From NCBI GenBank assembly GCA_015680685.1, contig MNCI01033651.1:257635-321634 (forward strand): a stretch of 64,000 bases of DNA, read 5' to 3'. This document shows, in pieces, positions 56,201 through 64,000 of this stretch; the stretch's first letter is position 1; each line of letters begins with the position of its first letter. The notes under the pieces were generated by a model. It saw only the letters and a program-made list of their open reading frames with translations. It was not told the origin of the DNA and made no database searches. Source of the stretch: Gnetum montanum. Its lineage: Eukaryota; Streptophyta; Gnetopsida; Gnetales; Gnetaceae. A program made the position numbers and the translations under genes.

Positions 56201-59200
56201 CCAGCTTCCTGGTAAAACATGGAATTGAGAGCTGCTAATTTTATTCTGTGCCAGTTTGAAAAATAAAATGGCAATGCATTTTTCACAAAATGTAGTAAAT
56301 AGTTCCAGCGCTCTTTTGTCATAGGTTTGCGGTAGCCTGGTATCCGATATATAGAGTACCTGAGGGACAGCTAAGAACAGCATTTTTGACATATCATTCT
56401 CTTGGTCATCTTTTACATAAAAGTGCCTTGGGTAATCTGGCTGGAATAAAAGAATCAAGCATTATAGCTCCAGTATTTGGCATGCGAAGTTACAGCAATC
56501 AGGTTTGATCTTTTCCTTTATCAAGTGTTATTTGGAATAAAATCAATCTTCTAGTTTTAGCTGTTGTTTTTTTTAAAGAAAAGATCAGGGTTTATTAAAA
56601 GAAAATTAAACGAATATTTACAACCCAGGCCCGTGAGGCCATCAGTGAATAGCAAGACATGCACTGGCCATAGATGCCGTCAAAAAAACAGGGCACCGTG
56701 AAAACAGGCAGCCTCAGCCACCAAGACGCCAGCCCTACCCAAGAAATCCGCAAAATAGCCAATAGTTTGGCCCAGCTCCCACCCAGAAGGCACGTAAAAT
56801 CCATGACTCAGCAACAAATGCCACAAACCCCCATTGCTCCAAGTTGGGAGTCCCCCAACCCAGACCTACAGAGTTCAACCTTCCATACCACTTCCCATCT
56901 CCCAGCGCCCAACCCCCAAACCTCCACAAGCCCTGGAGATGCCTATCCATTACCTCGTTCCTCGTTTGTCTTCCCCGCCTCTCTCGTTTGGTCGACCCAG
57001 GCCTGAGCATTAGTAACAAAAGCCCCATCCAGCTGCAACTGCAACGGAAAGGTCCCCGAGTCCCCCCCTGTCCTTCACCCTCCTGCGCTATCGCTCCTCT
57101 GTCTGTCGTTGCAGCCCCTCGTGCTCAAGCTCAGTCTAGATCTCTATTCGCAGTTCGTCCCTCATAATCTCCCTGGTCGACTCTTCCTGCCGTTGTCTGC
57201 ACCTATCCATATCTGCATGCAATTCGGCCCGTTGTCACGTGGCCAGATCCGCTCCCTGCCGCAGATCCTCCTCCCATGTCGCCCACAGGGGCTTCCAAAC
57301 CACCCTTTCCTCCGCTTGGGCACGCACAGCCGCTTCCTTCATGGCTCTCCGTATTAGGGCCCCGACCTCGACTTGAGCAGTTGCATCCCCCTTCTGCCCT
57401 TTCATTGTTGTCTCCCCTGATGTTCCAACTCCCTTTGTTGTTGCCTCTCCTCGAAAGCCTTGGCCAGGTATCCGCCTCTCCCCCGACCCCGATTTCAAGC
57501 CCATCCTTTCGAACTGGAAACACCCCCGATAATGAACGATCATAGTTTTAGCTGTTGTTAGGCCTATTTGTGGACACATTTTGTTTGGAGGGATTTTAGG
57601 CTGATAAAACATAGTGAAGATCATAATGTACCATATCCATTGGATCTGATACTAGTTGGTTGGACTATGTATCAAGGTATGCTGGTGAGCTTATGATACC
57701 ACTATGATAATCTCATAATCCATATGTTCTTTCCGTTTGACTTAATGGCTAATCTTTATCAGAGTTTTGTAAATCTCTGACCCCATTTTGTTGGGACTGA
57801 CCCCATTTTGTTGGGACAAGGCTAGGATGATGATGTAAATCTCAAAATATATGCACCGTGACATATTTTTGCATTGCACATTGGATGTGATGGTGTCTTA
57901 TTTGAAACTTCTAACTAATATGAAGTACTTCATATTGTTTCATTTGCATGGGGGTTCCATTTCTGACAAGGTATTCCACAAACTCATGCACTTGTACCAC
58001 CAGCTCTTTAGTTTGTGACGGAAATGTGTTGGCCGGTGATTTGAAGTGTAATTGCTAAAGACATTCTTAGACACGTGGAATTAACATGAACAGCCAAGGC
58101 AATTTTTTGTGTAATGAAATCTATTTATTGTTATTAAATAGTGAGGTGTAGCTTGTTGGTAAGGGTTGTGATTTGTATCGTATAAGGTTCAAGTTAATCC
58201 CAGTGGGTTACGCTAAGATATACAGGCATTATGAATAAAATAATGGCTGAAATTGAACTGTCCAATAGATTGCTTAGGTGTCCACATGTATGTAATAAAA
58301 CACTTCAATTTCAGTTTCACACACTATGCGGGAAATCTTTTTGATCAAATTCATCCAAGGAATATAAATAATGAGTTTTCCCGTTACCTATATGTTTGTG
58401 AGAGTGCTAATTTCATAAAAGTTTTAAGGACATTGACAACAGGCTTTGTTATCTTCACATCATGTACTATCCCAACAGCCACATTGACAACTGCAACATC
58501 TGCTTAATGACAGAATAACTATCGCAATATTGTAATAATAATTTTGAGTGTCCATAGACTCAAAATGAGATTGCAAGTCAAGGTAGTGATTTTCGTTTAG
58601 ACAAATTTTTTATTTGTTTGGTATCCAACCTTTTTTGAAAAGAGCAATGTTTTTTATCACTAACGTTAATGGTTTGGTATCCGGTTTATCCGCTTATGCA
58701 GGGTTCTGTGTATCGTTGGGTCTTCTTTCATGAGTGCAGGAGAAGACATCAAATTCAATCTTTTGCATTTATAACATATTTTTAGTAAAGGACCAAGATA
58801 TAGGTTATTATTATTTTTATTTCATGTAGATTGTGGGCGTGATGAAACCCAAGATATCTAGTCCAATTAGGACTTTATAACTCTCAGCATTACCTACCAG
58901 AATCAAACTTTTGACTTGGAGCTTTCAAATTAAGAGTTTTACCACTAGGCTAACACCTCATCATTGACAGCATGATTGATCATATACAGAATATTGTAAA
59001 ATTTCTGCTTCTTAAAATATGAAAGCATACTAGTTTTGAGTCTTCCTTGTATTCATCGTCGGTTGTGAATATCGTAGTTTGCATATGGCAACATGCTTGG
59101 TAAATTCTCACTAGTGTAAAATCATATGAGAGGTGTAGCCTGTTTGGTAGAGCTTGCAATATGCATCCCATGTCTCAGTGTTTGTCCAAGTCGTTTAGGC

Positions 59201-59941
59201 TGAGTTTCAAAGAAATTAGCATGCAGAAGCCCCCGAAGCAGAATTTTCTCCAATAAATCTGTAAGCCGCTATATAGAAATGGAATCAGTTTCAATTTCAC
59301 AATTTGTACAAAACTGAAGAACTTGGTGATAAAGTGAGGAGAAAAAATTGAGAGACTGACCTGGACCCCACTGTGCAGTATCCTTTTTATCTTTCTTTTT
59401 TTTTTAAATCACCCCACTTGTAGCCTACAGGCAACTCTGGTGGAAGCAGTGCATGTAGAGGCATGTAACCTGAATAATTAATTGTGATTCAAAATCCACA
59501 TTTTACTAAATGTTGATGCAGAACTATTCAATCTTAGAAGTTTTCTTTGGGTAATTCGTTGAAAGGTCACTCTTCTACGTTGTGCCTTATTTTAAAAAAA
59601 TTATAAATAGTCTAATCTCTTTTTTGGAGGATTTCCCTAAAATAAAGTTTTAATACTCGAGATAAGTGCCACAATGAAGCATGGATAAAGTATGGTTTGA
59701 AATATTTTTCTGAACGCTGCTGTTGCTGGTTTTGCAGGCTGAATGTTGGTTCTATCCCTCGAGAGGAGGAAACCATCACAATGATCCTTGCAACCTGTAT
59801 GGAGAGAGGATTAAGGTTCTGGAAGGTACTGCAGATCTCATCTCCAGGGGTATTGCTAAGGCAAGGTCTACTTCAGAGAGAAGCAAGCACTCGGATTATG
59901 AATTTTTTCTTGGACGCCAAAGATCAATGTACTGTTCATAA
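37808..59941 (+). CDS. DUF789-family protein gene, at least seven coding exons
   Basis: Exons: 37808-37926, 38060-38292, 52555-52601, 52705-56026, 56107-56211, 56325-56502, 59738-59941. All junctions are GT-AG and all phases agree, giving about 1,385 codons once the 49-nt assembly duplication at 52951-52999 is ignored. The C-terminal third has the DUF789 signature: VPYLSGIQLFGY, LLFEYFESEQP, LHPASWFAVAWYPIYRVP, TAFLTYHSL and SIIAPVFGMRSY. DUF789 is a plant family of unknown biochemical role, and usual members are much shorter, so the long N-terminal part is notable. The true start codon is not fixed; a 5' exon ending near 37649 (donor GGTATGC) is possible. Expression and function are not visible from the sequence. 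Confidence 0.8.
39540..39835 (-). pseudogene. Ty1/copia gag fragment
   Basis: The minus strand reads LHNLKLDANVSITTYLQHFN and MSIKDKLMTFLSSLPKPWN, the gag-polypeptide (UBN2-type) core of copia elements, where the LLxSLPxxW word is diagnostic. No LTR or pol goes with it. Confidence 0.7.
39840..41130 (-). pseudogene. LINE ORF2 remnant: RT thumb to C-terminal Cys/His motif
   Basis: Minus strand from about 40970: YKYLGVNCSQKYKWKHC, KKALYTIN, TVVQTTMLYGCVVWRPSL (about 40790-40740), the standard end of a LINE reverse transcriptase. Then LLLKANLLSLE-like words follow, and near 40215-40160 CQPCVLQVAEDEQHVLLEC, a CX2C...HX4C motif found at the C-terminus of plant LINE ORF2. Many stops. It may belong to the same family as 36036-36440, but the two share no overlap to compare. 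Confidence 0.7.
41213..41238 (-). other. Possible copia primer-binding site
   Basis: Plus-strand GCTTTGATACCACTT is the reverse of TGGTATCAAAGC, close to the initiator-Met tRNA primer site used by copia elements. The LTR that should follow (from about 41229) has no partner here. Confidence 0.3.
41615..42087 (+). repeat. TRIM-like element, 5' LTR
   Basis: TGTTATG...AACACA; shares TCCTTCTAGAAGGATAACTT, CCTATTTAAGGG and TCTTGTGTTTCTTAT with the right copy. CTATTTAAGGG may serve as its TATA-type promoter. Confidence 0.65.
42746..43256 (+). repeat. TRIM-like element, 3' LTR
   Basis: TGTTATG...CCAACA, preceded by the purine-rich CAAGTGGAAGAT. It carries an insertion (about 42800-42850) relative to the left copy. 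Confidence 0.65.
44395..44480 (+). repeat. SINE-like remnant
   Basis: TTTTGGTAAGATGTATGATT, then CTTACAAGTCACAAGTTTAAAC, resembles the A- and B-box halves of the other tRNA-like remnants here. Weak. Confidence 0.3.
45280..45550 (-). repeat. Copia deletion derivative, 3' LTR (271 bp)
   Basis: TGTTGAACAAAGAGG...TCTGTTAACA, partner of 46491-46774. Confidence 0.8.
45560..46480 (-). pseudogene. Copia gag joined to RNase H tail
   Basis: Gag part: YSKLGNDIQVYEIRKKVHE, KQGDMTVAQYFVDLSSMWQE, then DYPSDATKFQKLV-like and VEYDQIRVEDLGRDPFPSLR, the UBN2-type copia gag. RNase H part: NMFIKEKLNEGQFCIPFIKS then EELADVLLKAL, the usual C-terminal end of copia polyproteins (IKEKLxxG..., ADxxTKxL). The join lies near 45800, about where KRRAKE ends. 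Frameshifts and stops are present. Confidence 0.75.
46491..46774 (-). repeat. Copia deletion derivative, 5' LTR (284 bp)
   Basis: TGTTGAACAAAGAGG...GCTGTTAACA. The primer-binding site on its left (46479-46490) fixes the element's orientation as minus. Confidence 0.8.
48164..48335 (-). mobile_element. tRNA-derived SINE with target-site duplication
   Basis: Flanked by GTTAGATGTACATAT (48149-48163) and GTTGGATGTACATAT (48336-48350), a 15-bp duplication with one change. On the minus strand GTGATGGTAAGGAGC (A-box region) is followed by ACCTGGGTTCAAGCCTGGG, holding a perfect B box GGTTCAAGCC at 48279-48270. That is the internal Pol III promoter of a tRNA-derived SINE. The element is about 172 bp. 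Confidence 0.75.
50050..50480 (+). repeat. Degenerate ~103-bp tandem repeat, about four copies
   Basis: GATAAYGGTCATGTGAGTGG-type words followed by ACAAGAGATT recur at about 50190, 50292 and 50396, with an older copy starting near 50055. Between them CTCCTTYTGAAGTTTAG and CAATGCCTACMTGGC recur in order. Confidence 0.7.
50920..51070 (+). repeat. 151-bp perfect inverted repeat, left copy (likely assembly artefact)
   Basis: Identical to the reverse complement of 51443-51593, and ends exactly at the single N at 51071. Confidence 0.95.
51443..51593 (-). repeat. 151-bp perfect inverted repeat, right copy (likely assembly artefact)
   Basis: Ends exactly at the single N at 51594. Flipping the contig 51072-51593 would turn this into a perfect overlap with 50920-51070. 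Confidence 0.95.
52555..52601 (+). CDS. DUF789 gene, 47-nt micro-exon
   Basis: Acceptor TTATGCAG/GATTAC, donor CTTAG/GTGAGG. Encodes DYVLIAVISKKSIDL plus two bases of an Arg codon completed by the first G at 52705. It is in phase with both neighbours, which is the main support. Confidence 0.65.
52705..56026 (+). CDS. DUF789 gene, main exon (3.3 kb)
   Basis: Acceptor TTTTTTCAG/GTGCATG, donor GACAA/GTAATT. Contents in order: LQLIVVPLHAEFPRLDVLLH and a Leu-rich segment; an assembly duplication at 52951-53046; GEKLARTVGKSACSLQHCLN; a long low-similarity part rich in Ser, Lys and Asn with the polar tract SGSGSTSETSSNGGSQSS (about 54235-54288); two related words CVWKKI (54331-54348) and GIWTRK (about 54705-54722); and from about 55530 the DUF789 domain with TEVTGRPIAEFEKIFGAAAP, WHPIDKTLICCCRIPN, VWQWYEEHGNYGLEV, VPYLSGIQLFGY and LLFEYFESEQP. 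The middle is probably disordered. Confidence 0.85.
52951..53046 (+). other. 47-bp direct duplication around a single N (assembly fault in exon)
   Basis: 52951-52997 and 53000-53046 are identical and separated by N and T. The 49-nt offset shifts the frame; with a single copy the frames before and after agree exactly. Confidence 0.9.
56107..56211 (+). CDS. DUF789 gene, exon 5 of the joined set
   Basis: Acceptor CCCTTCAG/G, donor TCCTG/GTAAAA. Encodes KIRQLTTSGADYISQKDCN and ILKSAYICNLHPAS, and the first two bases of Trp; LHPASW is the DUF789 LxPxSW word. Confidence 0.85.
56325..56502 (+). CDS. DUF789 gene, exon 6 of the joined set
   Basis: Acceptor GTCATAG/G, donor AATCAG/GTTTGA. Encodes WFAVAWYPIYRVPEGQLRTA, FLTYHSLGHLLHK and SSIIAPVFGMRSYSNQ, the most conserved block of DUF789. 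Confidence 0.9.
56569..57542 (-). mobile_element. GC-rich retroposon with 17-bp target-site duplication
   Basis: Flanked by two copies of TAGTTTTAGCTGTTGTT (56552-56568 and 57543-57559). Read on the minus strand it begins CGTTCATTATCGGGGG and ends TTTAATAAACCCTGATCTTT followed by an A run, the form of a polyadenylated copy made by LINE machinery. It is far richer in GC than its surroundings. Minus-strand frames give charged, Arg/Glu-rich peptides (RAMKEAAVRAQAEERVVWKP, then ATWEEDLRQGADLA) but no domain I know. It may be a 5'-truncated LINE end, a LINE-mobilised short element or a processed transcript copy. It lies in the intron between exons 6 and 7. Confidence 0.7.
57778..57833 (+). mobile_element. 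56-bp RTE-type LINE 3' tail with 10-bp target-site duplication
   Basis: TGTAAATCTC occurs directly before (57768-57777) and after (57834-57843). The insert has TGACCCCATTTTGTTGGGAC twice, then AAGGCTAGGATGATGA. CCCCATTTTGTTGGGACAAGGCT plus a trinucleotide tail is typical of plant RTE-type LINE 3' ends and SINEs sharing them. Severely 5'-truncated. Confidence 0.55.
58141..58235 (+). repeat. tRNA-like SINE remnant
   Basis: GTGTAGCTTGTTGGTAAGGG (A-box side) and AAGGTTCAAGTTAATCCCAG (B-box side) at tRNA-like spacing, followed by GGGTTACGCTAAGATATA. Related pieces lie at 58890-58965 (reverse) and 59126-59180. Confidence 0.5.
58890..58965 (-). repeat. tRNA-like SINE remnant (reverse)
   Basis: The reverse complement gives GAGGTGTTAGCCTAGTGGTA and AGTCAAAAGTTTGATTCTGG, the same family as 33785-33880. 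Confidence 0.5.
59126..59200 (+). repeat. SINE-like remnant
   Basis: GAGAGGTGTAGCCTGTTTGG then TAGAGCTTGC is an A-box-like start; the B-box half is not clear. Confidence 0.3.
59738..59941 (+). CDS. DUF789 gene, last coding exon
   Basis: Acceptor GGTTTTGCAG/G. Encodes AECWFYPSRGGNHHNDPCN, LYGERIKVLEGTADLISRGI and SDYEFFLGRQRSMYCS before TAA. SDYEFF near the end is the usual DUF789 terminus (D-Y/F-x-F-F). The 3.2-kb intron before it holds the retroposon and SINE copies. Confidence 0.85.
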   Translation, partial: AECWFYPSRGGNHHNDPCNLYGERIKVLEGTADLISRGIAKARSTSERSKHSDYEFFLGRQRSMYCS

Positions 59942-60579
59942 TAGTCGTTTGTATGTTAATATTTACATAGTTCCCCCATTCAGGGGTTGTACCATCATCA
60001 TTTTTAAAAGAACAGTAAATCTGTACCAAGGAAAACGGTCATATTTCCTTGTTTGTATCATTGTAAAATTCCACCACTACCAGGTACCATGCTCAACATG
60101 GAGTATCATGGCAGACAAGGAAATGTCTTCAATTGTACCGACTGACAAAAGAAACTTGCATTGTAAAATTTAACATCATTTTTTGAAGTTACCAATCTAA
60201 CTTGTACCCCAAGTTTTTGTGCCACCATTTTAGGAGATGGCGAAGATCCTTTTTGGCCAAGCTTCATGCATATACAGCTTTCATCTAACGAACAATATGG
60301 AATTGGATTGTCTAATAGTCAGTTAAATCTAATAGTCAGTTGTTTTAGTGCGTTAACATTGTCGTTTGGAATTTGTGGTATTAGTTCAACTACGTTCTTG
60401 TAACTGTCTCTTATACTTTTGCGGGTTCTAAATTTCACAAACCTGAGGTACCAAATCACCCAGAAGCCCTGAGCCCTGAATATTGAGATGAATGATATGT
60501 AGTATAGTTAATTACAAAGGTTAATTTTTTGATTACATTTTTGACATTTGCACAAGTTTCTAGAAACATGAAGTGGAAT
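59942..60579 (+). other. Probable 3' untranslated region and spacer
   Basis: No domain seen. A canonical AATAAA close to the stop codon was not found, so the transcript end is not placed. Confidence 0.3.
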
Positions 60580-60597
60580 CCAATCGCATGAAAGCTT

Positions 60598-60672
60598 GAA
60601 GAAAGTGATGGCAAAAAGTCTCTCTGAGAATGTATTTGAAGAAGTTGCAAGGAATCATTCTTTTGAAAACAG
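60598..60672 (+). other. Possible exon-like piece
   Basis: GAAAGTGATGGCAAAAAGTC opens a short frame (AKSLSENVFEEVARNHSFEN) that ends at AACAG/GTATGC, a good donor. No downstream partner was found before the window's repeats, so this is only a hint of another transcript or a decayed exon. Confidence 0.2.
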
Positions 60673-63600
60673 GTATGCTTTATGTGAAACTCTATTAAAA
60701 ATTATATGTTTATAAAATGAGGGAATATAGAGGTTTGCGAAGAATTTTTATTAGTGGAATCTGACATTTATAGAGGCTATTTTGGCCAAAAATAGCCAAA
60801 ATGTCTACTTGAAGAAGATAGTTCGTTGGAGTGCTGGGAAATTCTATTTTGGCTAATGCAAATATAAATTTGATTTGCTAATGAGAAAACAAGAGCAAAT
60901 GATTTGATATGTGATTTTGTTAAAGTTGTTAATGACGTTGATGATAGCTTCAGATTTCAAAGAGAAACATTTAATTGATTATTTCACTGGTCACCTTCTT
61001 GGTGGTTCAAGATTGCTATGCATCTTTGTAATTGAAAAAAATAAAAGGGTTTTCAGGTTTTTCGTTTTAGTTTAATGTATATTGATATTATTAAAAAAAA
61101 TAGTGCAAGATTATGAAATAGTGTTGGCTGTCATTTGGTTTTTAATTTTACCATGCATATTTCAATCCAAAGGCTGTTTGCTGAAATTTGGTCCTTTTTG
61201 AACTTGGCTAGCAAATCATTTTTATTTCTTATTGTGCCTCATATTAGCATTATTGTTTCAAAATTTGAATAACTAGCAGTAGTATTGGATCACATCTACC
61301 TTGCCGTGGAGAGGGGATTGGGCTACCAACCCTATATGTAATGCCAAGAAAGAAGTACAAAATCATTGTTTATTATCCAAACTATTGTTTATTAAACACT
61401 ATTAGCCTTGCACTTGTAACCCATTTATAGTTGATGAATTAGAACAACTACACTTTTCCTATATGAAGGGCCAAAACAACAACATTTTTCTAAAAATTGT
61501 TAATTGCTTTTCAAGAACTCCATTGGCCACAATTTGAACCATATATCATCCTTTTTAGTGATGTTTTTCCTTGGTATGGTTCTACCTCCAATTGATGATT
61601 CCTATGCAGTTACCTCAAAACCCACACATTCATCTCAAACTCTATGTACAATGTTAATAAAGGAAAATACCACTAAGAGCCTCTCTAATTAATGTATGAC
61701 AACATGAAATATATCAAAATACAATGTAGAAGGACTTATGAGTCAAATATCTATGGAACTAAAGAGCCTCTAATGCACACCAAAACCTCACACTCAAAAC
61801 CTCACACACTTAGGTATAAGGCATGACATCCCTCTTAATCCTCACCTCTTAATAAATGAAGATATAAGATGCCAAAGAGCTCACACAATGATCAATAGAC
61901 TCAATTACTTGTTGGAATTGTTTCTTAGCACATAAGTAATTCACAATTGGCCAAAAAGAGTTTAGTTACCTCTTTGTTCTTTGCTTTTATAACCACCATG
62001 TTTAATCCTTGTTCTTTTTGATGCTTCAACACTTTTTAAAAATGACCAAGTAGTGTACTGCAAGTCATACCCACTTGCAATTTCAATGTCACTATGACTT
62101 GTTGCAAGTCACAACCTCGTCACAAAACAAACTACTAAAAACTTGAGAGAAACCTTCTTCACAATGTGAAGGTGTTGTGGGTCATAGCACCTTGTAACCC
62201 CTCTAGATTATGAGCGCTTTTGGGTTATAGGGCATTGCAGTCAACACTAAAGCTAAAAACTTGAGACAAAGTTCACTTATCAATGTGAGTAACTATCTAT
62301 CACAACCTCGAGTGGTCTCCAAAGTGGATTGTGATCTTTTGCAAGTCGCACCCACCTCATAGCTCCTTGTTCATGTTGGAATCTTCTTACAAAACTTAGT
62401 TATGACTTATTACGAGCCATTGTAAGTCACATGAGCTTATAGCCTTGGACTGTGACTGGTTGCAAGTCTCACTTGCATCACAGCTACCAATCCAACCTAT
62501 AAAATATCACAATTTGACATTTAAACGACACCAACTTCAAGGGATAAACCCTTAAGACTCCTACAACATGGTATAGGTAGGAATTGCACTAATGAAATAG
62601 GAGGTGTTTCTACATGAGCTCTTTCATCCTTGAAAAAGTGAACTTATGTGAATAATGGTTTGGGGGTAGTGATTCCCTACTTAGCCAATTGGGTCTCATT
62701 AACCCACATAGCATCAACAACATCTTGATCCTTCTAGTCGATTGGGTATTCAAACCTCCTTGTGCCTCAAGTACTTAAAGCTTTCCTCATCTTTAAGACA
62801 ACTACCTTCCTCTCCTTAGAAGACTTACGGTCAACAAGGGTAGCTTTCAATTCTTCCATGATGCTCTTCAAGGTTTGGACATCATTAGACCCATGATAAT
62901 GGGTCAAATTTGCAACATTAAGAACAAAATCCATGCCAAAAACATCCCAACTAGGTGTTAGGGTAAGCATCCCAACTTAAACTGGATGTCCCATCCAAGT
63001 CTTAGCCTTTGCAGTGTGTACATCCAAGCCTTGAATGGGATGTCTTTGATAGCCATTAGAGGAAACAAAAAAGCTATTTCTAGTTATTTTTCCAACTATA
63101 ACTTTTTGTGAAAAATTTTCTTAGGTGAAAGGGTTATTAAAGAAGATGCTCATACCTTCAATGAAGCAAGTAATCCATAATAATCATTGGCTCCATCACT
63201 TTGGATTGAGTAAGGATTTGCGTTGGTTGAAGGATTAGAAGTTTAATCAAATTTTTCAGAGCTACACTACCATTGTTACATCATGCTCCTAAGATTTATT
63301 TGTTATTTTGCATGATTAGATATATTATACTTTTTTTATTATTCTAATCATTTAAAAGATTTGTACTTAGGGCTTGCTATGTGAATGTCCTAGTGTGAGC
63401 TTGATTTGTATAAATTTGATTTGTAGAATCATCTCCCTATACTTCTTACTTTTAGGTAATCCATGAGAGCTCTATGTAGCATCGATTTTCATCATAGGGA
63501 TATCTATATTTCATTTTGTTTCTACCTTGTGGGGTATGTGAGTATGTCTTGCAAGAGTATCAAATCTTGTTCTTGATGTTGCGAGGTCTTTGAAAGTTCT

Positions 63601-63814
63601 ATGGGATACCAAGATCATTGTTTAGTCTCTGGGGAGTGTGTAACATTTGAGGATCTACCACAATGTTTGACTTTGTTATAGTTTTTAATTCAAGTGTGTT
63701 TTAAAGTAGTGAGATTTACCATACACATTGATGATTTTGTTACATTTGTGCATTTATTTCTAGGAATTTTATTTATTATTTGATTTTTATTATAACTCAT
63801 TCATCCTCCACTTC
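60673..63814. other. Non-coding stretch, no gene seen
   Basis: AT-rich. From 62040 to 62520 words such as TTGCAAGTC(A)CA and GTCACAACCTC recur irregularly, suggesting an old degenerate repeat. The 67-codon minus-strand frame at 62970-62767 (ANLTHYHGSNDVQTLKSIME) looks like decayed retroelement coding sequence but is not assigned. Confidence 0.4.
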
Positions 63815-64000
63815 TGATGAGTGGCGAGGTACCCCTACACTCAACCATACGAAACGAGCGTCGCACGCGTGATCCGGTCGAACTCCGCAGATGGACTAGT
63901 TGTGGCACCTAGATAGTTAGCCTTAGGTCGCAGTTCGCTGTCTTCCCACATAGACTAGTTTTGCATATGTCACGTATGGTTTAGTCTAGATGAGGTGTAT
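63815..64000. repeat. Start of a further LTR of the TGATGAG family (runs off the window)
   Basis: TGATGAGTGGCGAGGTACCC, then CTCAACCATACGAA, matches the first bases of the element 1 and element 2 LTRs. The preceding bases (…CCTCCACTTC) are not a primer-binding site, so this is the outer left edge of an element or a solo LTR. Orientation cannot be told from here. Confidence 0.85.

Noticed and set aside
56595-57624. Several 70-130-codon frames on both strands in the GC-rich retroposon
   Set aside because: High GC lowers stop-codon frequency. None shows a known domain, and no splice or start context singles one out, so only the element is annotated.
62767-62970. 67-codon minus-strand frame at the right side
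   Set aside because: Short, no domain match. May be decayed retroelement coding sequence but not enough to call.

Overview
The window is nuclear DNA from a land plant with a large, repeat-rich genome. A gymnosperm (conifer-like) genome is my best guess. The reasons are a single gene spread over at least 22 kb with one intron of about 14.3 kb, nested LTR retrotransposons, old decayed LINE, SINE and copia copies inside introns, and a pararetrovirus-like block buried in a retrotransposon. This is inference; no species can be named. Nothing bacterial, organellar or CRISPR-like was seen.

Layout. 1-5.85 kb: the decayed 3' end of a plus-strand Ty3/gypsy element (Tat-like integrase) followed by non-coding DNA with several degenerate tandem arrays. 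5.86-31.64 kb: a three-level nest of related Ty3/gypsy elements of the Athila/Tat type, all on the minus strand, all with LTR termini close to TGATGAG...CATCA and a primer-binding site matching the 3' end of tRNA-Asp. The youngest, element 1 (16353-24765, TSD CCCAT), sits in the integrase of element 2 (12749-30681, TSD CCTTG). Element 2 sits in the 5' region of the oldest, truncated element 3 (5.86-12.75 kb plus 30.68-31.64 kb). Element 3 also carries, in its protease region, a 3.1-kb endogenous-pararetrovirus-like block (6853-9948). In that block a viral-type ORF is arranged as two 949-bp inverted arms around a 19-nt loop, next to a 30K-movement-protein-like ORF and a third partial copy.

31.6-37.3 kb: a ten-copy ~120-bp satellite array, tRNA-like SINE remnants and a LINE reverse-transcriptase fragment. 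37.3-59.94 kb: the only clear host gene, a plus-strand DUF789-family gene. Seven coding exons can be joined in phase (37808-37926, 38060-38292, 52555-52601, 52705-56026, 56107-56211, 56325-56502, 59738-59941). Its introns hold a LINE, a TRIM-like element, an internally deleted copia element, a SINE with target-site duplication, a GC-rich retroposon with a 17-bp target-site duplication and a 56-bp RTE-type tail. 60-63.8 kb: no convincing gene. 63815-64000: the start of another LTR of the same family, running off the window.

Assembly quality matters here. There are two N gaps (8872-9050, 30219-30473) and single-N joins at 9657, 19844, 51071, 51594 and 52998. Three of these joins carry flanking direct or inverted duplications that look like unresolved contig overlaps; one contig (51072-51593) appears to be placed in the wrong orientation.
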